Assembly: GCF_010015445.1 (NCBI RefSeq) | Contig: NC_053133.1 | Coordinates: forward strand, 22,773,922 to 22,837,921 | Length of the DNA stretch: 64,000 bases | Direction of reading: 5' to 3' | DNA from: Perca fluviatilis | Lineage: Eukaryota > Chordata > Actinopteri > Perciformes > Percidae | Shown here: positions 45,100 to 58,664 of the stretch, piece by piece | Numbering within the stretch: the first letter of the stretch is position 1 | How the letters are laid out: each line of letters starts with the position of its first letter | Notes under the pieces: model-generated | Databases searched by the model: none | The model's input: only the letters and a program-made list of their open reading frames with translations | What the model was told of the DNA's origin: nothing | Position numbers and translations under genes: made by a program

Positions 45100-45560
45100 G
45101 AGCGTGTAAGTGCACACAGATACCTTATACCGGGGGTCACCAACTGGCGGACTCCGGTCCAAAACAAGAAAGAAAATGTAGATATAATTTATGGCACTTT
45201 GTTTTTCATTTCATTGGTTTTTTTTGAGTTTATTAACAATTTTGCATTTTACCAAAATGCTTTAACAAAGCAACCTGAAAGACAGAAGAGAGCAGTGTTC
45301 TATCCTTTTGCTAAGGTCATCCCCAAAACATGTTACTGTCAAATTAAGAACATTGCAGGCTACATTGTTCAATAAAAATGTTGACTTAACTGATTCATTT
45401 AGTATATGTAGGTATCGAATTGTTGGGCCCTCTGCAGGGGCGGAGGGGTGGCCTACTGGACCTCTTGCAATGTAAGTTGAATATCCCTGTCTTATACAAA
45501 AGTTAGACCAAAATGAACAAGTGGGTTAAACACTGGATTTACAAAAGTATAGGCTTAGCT
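45100..45560. other. Gene-free stretch
   Basis: A 116-codon frame (45025-45375) starts inside the LINE tail and has no domain. GGGGGTCACCAACTGGCGGA at 45133 may be a fragment of another dispersed repeat. Confidence 0.35.
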
Positions 45561-45565
45561 CTCAA

Positions 45566-45716
45566 ATGGACCTTTTTCACAGCAGACATTTTGACTAGTC
45601 ATAGTAGGAAAAGCACAGCTGAAATTCCATCAAGTGTAAGCTCTTTCAGTGAGTCAGCATGCACAATACCAATACCATACTATGACATGTCAACATGTCT
45701 GCCATGAAAAAGGTCT
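45566..45716. mobile_element. Small MITE, copy A
   Basis: TIRs: GGACCTTTTTCACAGCAGAC ATTTTGAC at the left and GTCAACATGTCTGCCATGAAAAAGGTC at the right. The second copy with the same ends is at 49389-49562. About 150 bp, no coding capacity. Confidence 0.8.
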
Positions 45717-46683
45717 ACTAGAATGAAACTTTGTACACAAAGTAAAAGTAAAAATTGCAAATTACATCAAAGTTAGCCCAACAGTAGCTTAACACATTAA
45801 GAAAAAGAAAATAGTTGAACAGTTATTGAGAATGTTGTATTAAAAACACTTAGAGCCCTTAATGCTGCAGGTATTTTCTTGGTCATAGATCTGACAAACT
45901 GGCAGATAAACAGCAACTTCTATGGAAGGATAAAAATGCCAATACATAAGCAATAAAATGCAACATAGCTCATTTAAATAGACTGTGGGATTTTGCCCCT
46001 ACAGGCTTACTTGGTCTGGTATGACCAGTAGCTTATGGTGGCTAACGTTGGCTAACTTTTTGTAGTCACAGAAGCACTATTGATACAGTCAGGTTATCAT
46101 CATCAAAATCGTACTGTTTTTGTCCTGTCCTGTGAACACAACCCTTACAAGTTACATTTTCAAAGATAGTTTCTTTCGATTATCAGATTTATAAGTTATG
46201 CCACCATTTTATTTGATTTCAAATTGATGTTGTAGGCAAGTTTACTACTTTTGCTGTTGCTTCTGTGTAGTACAGCAGATTGTGTCTGTTGGTTTTTATT
46301 TAAAGGCTTTTAAAACAGCTCATTTTACCAAATAAAAACTGTGTGATATTAAAATGTATAGGACATATACTGTCTTTTTACATTTAGAGTGTAATGCCAA
46401 CTTTATCCACATGGTGGAGACGCATCTCTGTGATATCACAGCGCATACGTGGTGAATGGAAATGAACACCAATGGATGAGGATGTATGATATATCCGAAC
46501 CATAGAGTTGTCATCAATTTGGATTTGTATCTAAACCTGGAACACATTAATGGATGGATTCAATTCTGTTCCATTCTAAACTTAAATTTGTTTCAAGGAG
46601 TATTGCATACTTTTTAAATTGCTATATTCAAGTTGCAAGTTTGATTGCTTGTTATGTATTAGCTCACGAAGGACATGACTGCT

Positions 46684-46684
<1 letters not shown>
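45717..46684. other. Gene-free stretch, nothing recognised
   Basis: AT-rich, no features. Confidence 0.4.
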
Positions 46685-46718
<34 letters not shown>

Positions 46719-46735
46719 TGTGTGGGTGTGTGTGT
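46685..46735. repeat. (GT)n microsatellite, interrupted
   Basis: About 16 units, then interrupted by CTG and GGG. Confidence 0.95.
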
Positions 46736-46844
46736 CAGCCCTCCCATGTTGTTTCAAGCCCTGGCCTGTAATGACGCTAAGATATTTATTGAGTAAGCTT
46801 GTGTGATATTAACAGGTCACTGGAGTTCATTTTCAATCTTTTTG

Positions 46845-46892
46845 CAGCCCTGCCACTGGTCAGCTCTGCCACTGGTCAGCTCTGCCATTGGT
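46845..46892. repeat. 16-bp tandem repeat, 3 copies
   Basis: CAGCYCTGCCAYTGGT at 46845, 46861 and 46877. Confidence 0.95.
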
Positions 46893-47146
46893 CAGTCCTG
46901 CGTGCAGTTTGTGACAGCAGCATACGATTAGACTTTAGGCCGAGACTGTCTTAGTGCGGTGGGCATAAGGTGGCCCAAGATTAGTGTTAAGTAGTTTGTG
47001 AAGGCCGTCTTCAGATGGGAACACATTGGAGTTTAACATTTCTAAGAGGCAGCTCTGCAGTCTGCAAATTAATCCCATTGGCTGATTAAAACTTCAGAAG
47101 GTGGAGCTAAGTTATTCTGAGGCCTATTAAAAATGCAAGGGTTAAA

Positions 47147-47700
47147 GGTGCCCTCTGGAGTTTTCTTGTAAAACAAGTTATGTTTACATCCAGTCACCAA
47201 AAAACATTGTGTGTATCCTTAAGTCCAGACAAACACAATGATTAACAAAGACAATTTCAAATGATGCATTGTTCATATATATAGCTTGCAGCGTTCATCT
47301 TCCTTTGACTTTGTTGGCACATCCTGCTAACTGTGGATCTTGCTGTTGAAAAAAAGTCTACGTAAATATCAGTCTACGTAAGCCAGTTAGTTAGCCTTGT
47401 GAGCTTACAAAACTACAAATGCAATCACTATGAATGAATAAAAAAATTCAATTCCACTTGTATATGTCCAGAGCCCAAACCTTTTTACTGAAAATACATA
47501 ACATGTGTTATATACACACATACATCACAGTATGAGGGCAGTTTTGGCCAAATAGACGTACATTTCCAGGATAATTGCCTGACATCCGGCCTGTCCCTCA
47601 CCTTCTGCTCTCTGTGTTGCTGCAAACAACAACAAGCTTCGAGTTAGCAAACTACACGCTCAAAATGGCAACAAGGTAGGCCTGATTGGTTCTTTCAGGG
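47147..47700. repeat. Possible MITE-like repeat, left terminus only
   Basis: TTAAAGGTGCCCTCTGGAG resembles the TTAA-plus-AGGTGCCC end of a common fish element. The downstream sequence to about 47700 includes CATTTCCAGGATAATTGCC and CAACAACAAGCTTCGAG, which feel repetitive. No mirrored right terminus was found. Confidence 0.4.
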
Positions 47701-49388
47701 AATGAGTGTAAAGATTTAAAAGGAATATGTTTACAGCATTTACTCTCTAACTGGGCCGTTTTGGGTGTATCCCTATGTGATACAGTAGCTACTTCAGATT
47801 GGATATATTACAAAACAGAAGTAGAGATAGATGCCCATACCCATTTAACACTGCATCAGAATTAAACTTCTGGTCATTGGAACCCATACTCTTACATGGT
47901 AGAATCATTTATAATAAGTATATAGGTATGCTGTCTTCATCGCAGCATATTGTATAGAAACCATAAATGTCCTTTTTTATGCTTCCATACAGGAGATATA
48001 ATGTGTTAGAGTACTGTAATTATAGAGACTAGCTAGTGGTTCTAGCTGTAAATTGAATGGATCAATTTGAGAGCGGCATTCATCTTATCGTCTACTCCCG
48101 GTAGTGATGGCAACACAATTTCTTCGAAAAGAAGGAAAAGAAACTCAAGCTATTTTACATGACTTCATCAGAAACAGGATATGGCACGTAAAAAAATAGG
48201 TTGAAATGTAATTTTAAAAACCATTTAAGGAAAACAATATCTTTCAAACTCAATTCCAGATTCAGTGATTTTTTTTTTTTTGCAGTGCAGGAAATGCGTA
48301 GGGCTGTATTGCATGTCACCCTGACTGTGAGGCTCAAACTATTGAGACGTACAACAAAGATGAGAGACTGATGGAGACTCCACTGGAGAGGCTCTACAGC
48401 ACCGAATAGGAAGTTGGATGAATAGGATTTGGAGGGGTGACAAATTGAAGGGGGGATTAGGTGTGTATGTGTGTGTGTGTGTGTGTTTGTGTGCTACACC
48501 AGCTGGCTGTCCTCCTTCCCATTTACTGAGGAGGCGTGTGTGTGAATGTATGTGTGTTTGCGAGGCGTGCGCTTCATCCGTTTGTATTGAGACACACGTA
48601 ACCGTGCATAAGCCCACTTTAGACAATCCCCAAAAAACACATTTCAGAAGTCAGTGTTTAGTTACACTGCAGCCTGGTGAGGATCAGCGCTGTAATATCT
48701 ATGCATACAGTATTAAAGCGTACAGTTATTCTTAATATTTCTATATTTTATGGATTGTTGTTCCTTTCATCATTGCATCCCTGCGACCTATATGTTTAAA
48801 ACCTGACCTAAACCAAATTTCCTCTAGAAAAGTAACAAAGTTGCTTATGATATTGGATATATTCTACCAGTTTCAGCCACCTTACTTCAATGAGTAATAA
48901 CCAGCAAAATATAGCGGTATGATAACCATTGTGCGATTACCTTAGCAACAATCATTAACAATACAAATCTACAATTTGAATTTTGTGTTAAGCTAAGATC
49001 ATTTTGAGTGGCATGAGTTCATTCTAACACCCTAAAATAAAGCATACTAATTCATGATATAACACTTTTTTTCACTTTGCTTTCCCATTAGTCAGATTTT
49101 AAGACTCACTATTACGATTATGTCATTATTTATCAGTGTATGTAAAGCGGATAAAGAAACTGCCAGTGGTTGCTATTCCCAGTAAAAGCCTAAAATAAAC
49201 TAAGAGTGGGTGCTGTCATGGTTGCAGGCTATGGAACATGCATGTTGTTTAGGCTCCAGTGCCAAACGATGTGGGCGCATGTGAGCAAAGAGAAGTTTCG
49301 GTCCCTACAAATACACATTCGCACCATTTAAATTCTGCGGTTTTAGAACGTTTAGAACTCTTGCTGCCAATCCAAAAGCAAAATCTAT
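47701..49388. other. 1.7 kb gene-free stretch
   Basis: Interrupted TG-rich sequence at 48461-48560 generates opposite frames of 95 and 105 codons. T-run at 48269-48280. Nothing else recognised. Confidence 0.4.
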
Positions 49389-49562
49389 CATATCTTTTTC
49401 AGCAGCAGACATTTTGACATTGTGTAATCATAAACAATAATAAACGCTGCTTCCCATTTAGTTTTTGCCAGTTTTGTACGGCATAGTGGGACAATAGTCG
49501 TCAATGTTAGTAGTTCCAGCCGTGCTTTTCACGTCAAGATGTCTGTTGTGAAAAAGGTCCTT
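49389..49562. mobile_element. Small MITE, copy B
   Basis: CTTTTTCAGCAGCAGACATTTTGACA at the left and GTCAAGATGTCTGTTGTGAAAAAGGTCC at the right match the ends of copy A at 45566. The interior differs, which suggests old divergence or an exchanged core. Confidence 0.75.
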
Positions 49563-49641
49563 TTTTAACCATGCCTTGTTTCCTTGTTGTGCTTTGATGT
49601 ACCACTGTTCATGCTGAGATGCTACAGCCAATGTAGTCTGG

Positions 49642-51160
<1,519 letters not shown>

Positions 51161-51162
51161 TA

Positions 51163-51180
51163 TGCACACACGCACGCACG

Positions 51181-51268
<88 letters not shown>
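51163..51268. repeat. (CA)n microsatellite with (CACG) start
   Basis: Begins with CACGCACG units, then about 40 pure CA units. Confidence 0.97.
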
Positions 51269-51269
<1 letters not shown>

Positions 51270-51549
51270 CCATCCTCCCATCCCTTTGAATTCACCATGC
51301 AATGGCCTTAAGAGGAGTTCTGTTGCCGGGTAATGAAGAGGAGGGAGGCGGCGAGGCAGGTGCTGCTCCTGGGGAACAGTGGGCCACTTGTGGCTCTTTT
51401 GAGTGTCTCTCCACACGCGTCCATCTCTTTGGTGCACCCCCTTCCACATTCATCTTACACGGTTTCACCCCCACCATCATCACAAACAGGTGTGAGTGCG
51501 ATTACTTGCGTCCTGCCTATCAATTCTACTACTCCTCTTCACCATGTAC

Positions 51550-52015
51550 TAGGGATGCAGCCAATCCAGATTTTTGTTGGGGTTCGGCCGAATACCGAAT
51601 CCACTTGTTAAGATTCTGCCGAATCCGAAACCGAATACCGACACATTAACACAGTAAACACATTAATGAAGTAAACAACGTCCACAGCAGTGTATTTTTC
51701 ATTTTTTTAGGGTCCATGCCACCACGAGACAAATCGGCATTGCAAATTGAACATGTAGCTGGACTTGAATTGCCTTCTTTTGGCTGAAAGTACTGCCAAA
51801 CATCACGTTTTCTGCTCACGAGTTCCATTTTCCCTTTCTCACAGCCTACCGCACTGAACGCTCCACCTACGTAAACACCTTCCCTTAATCGTGTAGTGCA
51901 AGCATAGGGTTCGGTGGAAAAAAATGGATCAAAATTGAATCAAAACCGAACCCCCGTCAAAAAGCCCAATATTCGGCCGAATCCGAAGCCGAATCCTGGA
52001 TTCGGTGCATTCCTA
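51550..52015. mobile_element. hAT-type MITE with BED-finger fragment, 466 bp
   Basis: Ends are TAGGGATGCAGCCAATCC and GGATTCGGTGCATTCCTA, with long internal TTCGGCCGAAT/CCGAATCC inverted sequences. Flanks CCATGTAC (51542-51549) and CCATGTAT (52016-52023) agree in 7 of 8 bases. The core still carries part of a transposase start on the minus strand (see 51646-51828). Confidence 0.9.
51646..51828 (-). pseudogene. N-terminal BED zinc-finger fragment of a hAT transposase
   Basis: The 60-codon frame opening at 51828 reads a basic start, then VWQYFQ and ATCSICNADLSRGG. This aromatic core plus Cys-x2-Cys matches the first half of a BED finger, the DNA-binding N-terminus of hAT transposases. The histidine half and the whole catalytic region are deleted. 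The frame runs on into the element's terminal region, which is not coding. It is a fossil that identifies the element as a deletion derivative. Confidence 0.7.
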
Positions 52016-52023
52016 CCATGTAT

Positions 52024-52846
52024 TACCCTCTACCTACAGAGCCTATCTATGGCTGAACATATCTGAATTCTGATTAGTTAAATTTACATATCACTCTGTA
52101 TGAATGACACACAGTCTAATTTAAGTTCCTGGACCGCGTGGATATGTCAGATCCCAAGGTGTGCAACCTATGTGCGACTCAGCTTGTGTTTGAATGCCAA
52201 TTACATCCTTTTTTCCAGCCAGCCATATTTCCGTGCCTACTGCAGCTTGGCTGTTTGGAAGATGAGACACACAACCAAGGAAAGAAAGCCACAACGTTCT
52301 TAAAAATAGTTTCTAGCCGTAAAGGCACACACAGACAATTCTGTGCAGACTAGAAATCATTCAGCATTCCACAGACAGGATTCATTTTGTTATTTTTTCT
52401 TTTTTTTGTCTTTACCGTTGCACTCTCTCCGTCAATGTGAACAAGGCCTGCTCTGCAGATGGGGCTCTCACCGCCATGGCAATTCTCTCAAGGGTAATGG
52501 GCTCTAAAAGAAGCAATGAACTATTAAGAAATGATCAAACTTCCATTTAGACCATCAGTACAGCTCATTTTTCTGTGCTTTGTCTCATCCCAGACGGATG
52601 GCTCTGCCAAAACAAAACCTCACATTTCAACTAGTGCATGAAGTCTTTATTTTTTCTCTAAGAGGTGCTGTTTGACATTTTAATGCAAATCAATATATCA
52701 CATTCATTTTGTGTAGTAAGCGTAGGCCTGTGCATAGTATTTATTTAAATATTTGTATTTAATTGCCGACCTTCCTACAAGCACTGCAAACACACGAGGC
52801 CCAATAACGTGACCTATCCACCAATTATACCACATTTGCTTATAAA
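52024..52846. other. Gene-free stretch, nothing recognised
   Basis: Two overlapping frames (67 and 71 codons) at 52100-52353 have no domain. Confidence 0.4.
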
Positions 52847-52852
52847 TGATGC

Positions 52853-52905
52853 AATGTTAAAGGAGTAGTTTGACATTTTAGGAACATGTCAAACTATTCC
52901 TTTGA
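52853..52905. repeat. Foldback fragment of the TAGTTTGACA repeat
   Basis: AAGGAGTAGTTTGACA and TGTCAAACTATTCCTT form a 16-bp-armed hairpin. The left arm is the start of the same repeat seen at 33445. Confidence 0.75.
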
Positions 52906-53384
52906 ACAAGGGAGGTACATTATTTCATATTGCATAATTAGCCTCTGCTGTGTATCTTTTCACCTGAGCAATGAACTGTACAGGTCTGTTAAAAGTGATT
53001 AGCTGTATGTGTTGTGGGACTATACAAAGCATGTACCTGGTTCACTTGTCTTTCTAAACAATTGGATGTCACTGAATATTTTATTTTAACAGTTTATAAT
53101 TCCTTATGGGAAAACACATTTCATGGGTTTGATATAATGTGTGTATGTAAATGACAGATATCTGTTTCTACTAGGTGAGTCGGGAAGCCTAGACGTATCT
53201 ATCAAAATAAAAATTGATACGCCAATCTTTTACCAGCCACTGCTGCGGCTAAAATTTGCAAGCGCTATAACACTGCTAACATTATAAAAAGTTGCCTTAA
53301 CATATCATACGGTATATGTAACAATAGATTAAACTCGTCTTTTCGGTCATTATGGACATTTTTAAAAGGAGCCCTGTCGTGACT
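52906..53384. other. Gene-free stretch, nothing recognised
   Basis: No features. Confidence 0.4.
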
Positions 53385-53387
53385 TTG

Positions 53388-53467
53388 TTGTGGTCTTGAC
53401 CTACTCTATCTGTAAAGTGTCCTGAGATCAATTCTCTTAAGATTTGACACTAAATAAAATTGAATTG
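53388..53467 (+). repeat. 3' end of the repeat also present at 44815
   Basis: CTTGACCTACTCTATCTGTAAAGTGTC then AATAAAATTGAATTG is the reverse complement of the start of the 44815 copy. Confidence 0.75.
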
Positions 53468-54964
53468 CAGTTATATTGTAAGCCCTTGAAAACTAACAGT
53501 CAAAAATAGTCAATTTGGATTCAACAACTCATTATTTAGGCCTAACTTGGATACCTGCCTTTAAAGCCCCTGACAAATTGATCTTGAGGATCTCGAGGAG
53601 CTCAGTTTAGTTGTCTTTGGTGGCACCTATGGCAATAATAATGCTGGAAACCCTAACCCTAACCCAGGAAAGGAGAGCTAATGTGCGCCGGCCAGGACAT
53701 CTGCCATTAACTGCCCAGTCATCAGACGAAGTGGGGGGAAGCCATTGAGATAACTTTTCTTATTATCTCATAATATATATATTATATATATAATATATAT
53801 AATCTTATTATTAACCCTAACCCTAACGCCTAACAACTAAAACTGCTCAAACTTCAGGAGGTCATTTTAGGTTCATGTAAAACCACATCGCTCATAGTAA
53901 AAAGATAATTGAGAAAATAGGTTTTAGGGTTTTTTTAAGACTATTTTCTACAGGATTTGGACACCGTGTAACATTAACATTACTGTCCAAAACTTTTAAA
54001 TTCAAGCCACACCATACACCACTAATTAATGTTTCCTCGTCCATCCAGAATGTACAATTGAGGCCCTCCAACTCTTCAGCCAATACACAGTTGTCTTTGA
54101 TTGTATTTTCACATGGCCAATTGAGGTGAGTCACACTAAAGTGATTTTAAAGTTGTTTGCCATTCGAGGGGATATGACAATTACCGGCGTGACTCACAGA
54201 AAGAGCCCGTCGCTGTGAACGCTGCTCATTACATATCAGAGGGTCGAGCCGGGCCCGGCGAGGAGGAGCTCTCACTCACGGTGCGGCCTTGAATCCAACG
54301 CCCTGTCATCTCCGGCGACCAGGCGTTATCTATTTCTCATTCTCCTCTCATTGTTGACACGCTGTTATTGCGGGGGTCTTGCTGCCTAGCAACAAAATCC
54401 CGGGCAGACGTTTTTCCAATCTTTTGTCAGGGGGGATGCTCCGCCCCTCTCCATCCCTGGAGGAATGATTGAAAGGTCACTCCACTGCTCGCCTTGTCTG
54501 ACAGCGCACAGATTGTCTTTTCTGAAAACACAGGAGGAGTAAGTGTGTTTGTTGTAGGGTGGAGGGGGTAGACTCGGTGATGAGTGGGCAGAGCGGCAGC
54601 ACTTTGCTCCCCACAGACACAGTGATCGAAGCAATGAAGGGGAATCAATGATGCCACACTTCCTCATCAAAGACTGACTGTGACCCCCATCGGATTGCTT
54701 CATTGTTGTTCTTCGAGAGGTCAGAGACCCTGTGGAGTGGTATTAAAGGAATCACTTTTTTTTTTGTGGTTACAAACTGGGTCGTAGTACTGTGTGTTTG
54801 GCCATCTTTCATATCAGCCATGGGAATATTTTCCTCACCACCTTCATGCTGAGATGTGGGCACAAGCTGACTACTATTAAAAACAGCTTTACACTGGAGA
54901 ACAGGACGTCTTACGTGAGAGATCCGGTTTGGAGGGCAAATATATAATATATATAAATATATAA
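53468..54964. other. 1.5 kb gene-free stretch with AT palindrome and a GC-rich segment
   Basis: An AT-rich palindrome at 53768-53803 and short CCCTAACCCTAACC strings at 53648 and 53813. The segment 54180-54420 is GC-rich and single-copy-looking, with an X-box-like site at 54381-54393. Minus-strand frames of 105 and 76 codons at 54386-54703 overlap and have no domain. Confidence 0.4.
54381..54393. promoter_or_regulatory. X-box-like motif (RFX site candidate)
   Basis: GCTGCCTAGCAAC fits the RYYNYY-N-RRNRAC consensus bound by RFX factors. A single match of this kind can occur by chance. Confidence 0.25.
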
Positions 54965-54972
54965 TCTTCCAC

Positions 54973-55308
54973 TAGGGCTGTGCAATGTATCGACATTTTA
55001 ATCGGGATTAGGATTGATCACAAATACAGAATAATCGAGAAAAACGATTATTTTGCACATTATGTTTTGCAAGTAAACTCCTATTTTGTCTTGTGTACTG
55101 AAAATTAACAAATGGGAAAGGTATTAAGGGACATTTCACAGTTGAGGGTGTTTTCACTATTGATTTGTTTAACGTTTTCACTGTTTTTTATGTTAAATAA
55201 TTGCAACATCTTTCCAAAAGTCAATAAGTAATTGTGTTAAATAATCGTGTTTTCAATATTGACCCAAATAATCGTGATAATTATATTTTCCATAATCGAG
55301 CAGCCCTA
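54973..55308. mobile_element. hAT-type MITE, 336 bp
   Basis: Ends TAGGGCTGTGCAATGTATCG and TAATCGAGCAGCCCTA. Flanks TCTTCCAC (54965-54972) and TCTTCAAC (55309-55316) match in 7 of 8 bases. The AATAATCGTG motifs inside are typical for this family. Confidence 0.88.
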
Positions 55309-55484
55309 TCTTCAACACTGTTTTAAGTTCTAAATTACAAATGCTATCTTTGTCATTCATTTTCATCAAGCCCAAAACATTGTATCCCAAGAGACATGGA
55401 TAATTAGACAGGTAGTAAAAAATGATGTTTATCTGCCACATGTTGGTGACATAACGCTTCACTACTTGCTGATCATGTGTAGAG

Positions 55485-55620
55485 TCAAGACAAGTCAAGT
55501 CAAAGTTTATTTATACATCACTATTTATACAGACAAGCTGACCAATGTGCTTTACAGAGCAATAGAATATCACACGACAGACAAAACAAGAAAAATTAAA
55601 AAAAATTAAACACTATTAAA
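55485..55620. repeat. Interspersed repeat fragment (GTGCTTTACA type)
   Basis: AAGTCAAGTCAAAGTTTATTTATA and CCAATGTGCTTTACAGAGCAA are widespread in fish. Related to the fragment at 6730. Confidence 0.6.
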
Positions 55621-56924
55621 AGCAATTGAAAGCCCTGGCAGCATGTGTCCACTCTCAAAAACCCATCGGCTACAAGAAAAGACAGCGGTGAATTCATTTT
55701 CAGAGGCCTGCAGCTGGTGATTGCTCAGTTGCCATTTAGTCACAATTCAAATTACAAAGTCTAACCATGATTTCTAAACCACTTTCTTTCAAAGACAACA
55801 TGAAGGTGAATATTCATGTTACAGATGAAGGCAATGGGCTGCACGAAGCTGGAAATGTTTCCAGCCGCCAGGCCTTTGTGAATGTGTGTTTGAAAGATGC
55901 ATTCTCATAAGCCACTAGTATAGACCTGGATCATCTAGAATGAACAGGTCAAGAACCTCCTTTTCAGACTGACCATTAGTATGGATGCATTCCATATATC
56001 AGTGTACACATAGGCCTGTAACAATTATTACATAATTGTGTAATGGCCACAACCGCAATTAATTGCTATAATAATAATAGCTAGCGTTCTAAGGTATCTA
56101 ACTGTTGATGGTAATTGTCAATTTTATGTTTGTTTAAGAAAAAATACAACGTTTTATGATAACAAAGAGGCGTAGTTTACTTCATAGGTTGTGTAATGAT
56201 GTCACTGGAATGTACCATTATTTTACAGTTTTTTTTTTTTTTTGGTGTGGGTAACAGGACTGACATGAATCCAGGGGACATCGATAAAATAATTCATATT
56301 TTATCAAAATAATCAAGATGTATGCCAAGAATATTACTTAACAATGAGATTATACCTGCCACAATATGGAAATGTGAAAATTTGATCTTTTTGCCTAAAA
56401 TTTACAAATAAAGTCCTGGTGAAAAAGAACAATCGTAGGGAGGGACAGGCCAAAAACCTCACCCATATCAGCATAAATGCAATTTTAATTATTAAAAATA
56501 ATATTTAATTGGCTTTATTTTGATGTGATATTGACGGAAGAATACATAGTAATGTTATGTTTTCTAAATTAGAACTTTATGATATTTATAGCAATTTTAT
56601 GACTGATTATTTCTTAGGGACACAAAAGGCACCGATTTCGTGGAATCACATCGTCTGCCAGATTGGATGTCTGTACTAGAAAATAAGGAAAGTAGCTGAG
56701 CTTTCTGGAGGGCTCCTAATAAGCTTTGTGCTGGGGGGAGACGTGTAGAATGGGCTTATGGTGTTGTCATTTCTACATGTGTTTATTAGGTTTATGGTTT
56801 AATGTCTATTTTGTTATTATTTTGTTGTATGGTCTTGAATATTGTAGTTACTGTGTCATCTTTTCTTGATTTTTTTGTCTGGGTGGGTGATGATGAAGAA
56901 GGGTGGGGGGGGGTGTTTGAATGA
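55621..56924. other. 1.3 kb gene-free stretch
   Basis: AATTATTACATAATTGTGTAAT at about 56017 may be a stray hAT-like end. T-run at 56229-56243 and G-rich run at 56900-56914. No gene. Confidence 0.35.
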
Positions 56925-57160
56925 ATGAGTGTTTATTCGGTTACTGAACATAGAACATAATATGTACAGCAAATTCATTAGAAACAAGAGTGGTAACCGA
57001 AAAGGTGTAGGCTGAAGCCATGGCTTATTACGCCTACCCTATTTTACAAAACAACATCTACCCATCAGAATTTAAACATAAACAATATACATGCGTAAAC
57101 ATGTGTATTCATACACACATACATGTATACATACTATATATTTGTATAAAAAATGTAAAA
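56925..57160 (-). repeat. Possible LINE 3' UTR fragment
   Basis: GTTTATTCGGTTACTGAACAT and GTGTAGGCTGAAGCC followed by TTATTACGCCTACC recall a dispersed fish LINE tail. Family not certain. Confidence 0.4.
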
Positions 57161-57440
57161 AAAATGTAAATTGCTAATCACAAATAAAGAAAAATATATT
57201 TTAAAACTGGTGTTTGTTGTCTGATCGACTGACAGCTAGGGTTCTAAATGGTTGGGAGAAAAAAAAAAACTCACAACTTCAATTTCATATTCTTTGGAAC
57301 ACGAGTGGAATGACTCATCTGTTGTGAAAACGATGAGGTGGAAATTGGAAAACAAAATGAGATGGTGGCCACAGCATTAACTGCACTGGGCTTTTCCTCA
57401 GAAACAGCAGAGAGGGTCATGTTGAAAGGAGAACAGGGAT

Positions 57441-57464
57441 GGGGGGGGGGTGGGGGTGGGGGGG
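57441..57464 (+). other. Candidate G-quadruplex
   Basis: G-runs of 10, 5 and 7 separated by single T, preceded by GGG at 57436. Sequence-based only. Confidence 0.5.
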
Positions 57465-57643
57465 CTACATGTTTGTTCAGCTGAAGGAGCTCTGTGATTG
57501 TCCGATAGGAGATGTGACGTGACTACATTTCCAACCAAGTGCTCACTGCTGGCGGGTGAAAGAAGCAGATAGAAAAGGTTTGACTTTCTGCTCGGGGACT
57601 TAAGTCAATGACAATCATTTGTCTAATAAAGCCGCAGTCTGTG

Positions 57644-58011
57644 TAGGGTTGGGCATCGTTTCAATTTGAATAATTATGATTTCAATCTCAATTCATCCTT
57701 TCGATTCCGGTTCTTATGGATTCTTGATTTTGATTCTTTGAGGGGTGGAGTTGAACATACTTATTTCATAGATAAGAGGTACGTTTTCATTTCGAGTCAA
57801 TGGTGGTTTACAGTTTTGCCGTTTTTTTTCCCCAATGAAAAACAAAGCCAGACTAGAGCGCCGCTTACTGTGCTCCATGGCTGCAACACAACAAGCCAGA
57901 TCGGATTTGAAACCAAATCTTCCAAACGATTCCAACAAAGAAACGATTCCACTGGAATTGTAACTTTTAAAACGTTTCCAAGCTGAAACCGGTTCTCGAT
58001 GCCAAATCCTA
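57644..58011. mobile_element. hAT-type MITE of the GGGTTGGGCATCG type, 368 bp
   Basis: Ends TAGGGTTGGGCATCGTTT and GGTTCTCGATGCCAAATCCTA. Flanks AGTCTGTG (57636-57643) and AATCTGTG (58012-58019) agree in 7 of 8 bases. The two opposite frames inside (106 and 74 codons) are non-coding. Confidence 0.88.
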
Positions 58012-58019
58012 AATCTGTG

Positions 58020-58660
58020 TCAGATTGTGTGCGGTGAATGTCGGGTGAATAGTAGAGCTACGATGGGAATATACTAAAATCACAGCGACGTCTCGCCAAC
58101 ACAAAAATCACTTCTGGGTAGGCACTTTTTGATGCGCTGGTATTGAGAATGTGTTGAAACTTACCTGAGACTTAAGAGACTTTAAGAGCTGGTCAAATCT
58201 CAAAATATAATAACAGCAAATAATGTAATAAAATAAAAGTAGAAAACAAGGTTGTGTTTAGTCATAATGATTCAATTTCTGACTATTATACCACTTTAAA
58301 CCCAGGATTTTTGCTCTGCAAAGGTTGCACACCCTTTTAAGGCATGAACGTAATAACATTTAAAACACTTAACGTATTGGTACTTGTTAGAGACAATTAG
58401 TGCCTTCGGTATAAATAGGAACCAATCGTTGGTTCCTCGGGTGCAACCCGGAAGCACATACAGTTTTTGACCACACGAACACCAAATCCACAACACTACA
58501 CAGGCATACATACAAGCAGTGATTTGTCTGGAAACCCAACTAAGATCTCATGGAAATAAATGGAACCAACGGTTTTAACTGCAAATATGACTTGGACTTG
58601 AAGTGCGTCAATTACTCTACCCGTGGAACAGCACCTCAGGGGCTTACATCACTACTGGCA
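58020..58660. other. Gene-free stretch, nothing recognised
   Basis: No frames with domains; no repeats identified. Confidence 0.4.
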
Positions 58661-58664
58661 CTTG

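Noticed and set aside
47147..47165. A complete TTAA MITE starting at TTAAAGGTGCCC
   Set aside because: No mirrored right end could be found in the next 1.5 kb, so only a possible left terminus is reported.
52138..52353. Cys-rich frame (CNLCATQ) as a zinc finger
   Set aside because: A single C-x2-C with no following histidine pair or repeat context; outside the neighbouring hAT element boundaries.
53648..53826. Telomere-like CCCTAA strings (also AGGGTTAGGG at 30721)
   Set aside because: Only two or three units each, too short for an interstitial telomere array; probably chance or part of a small repeat.
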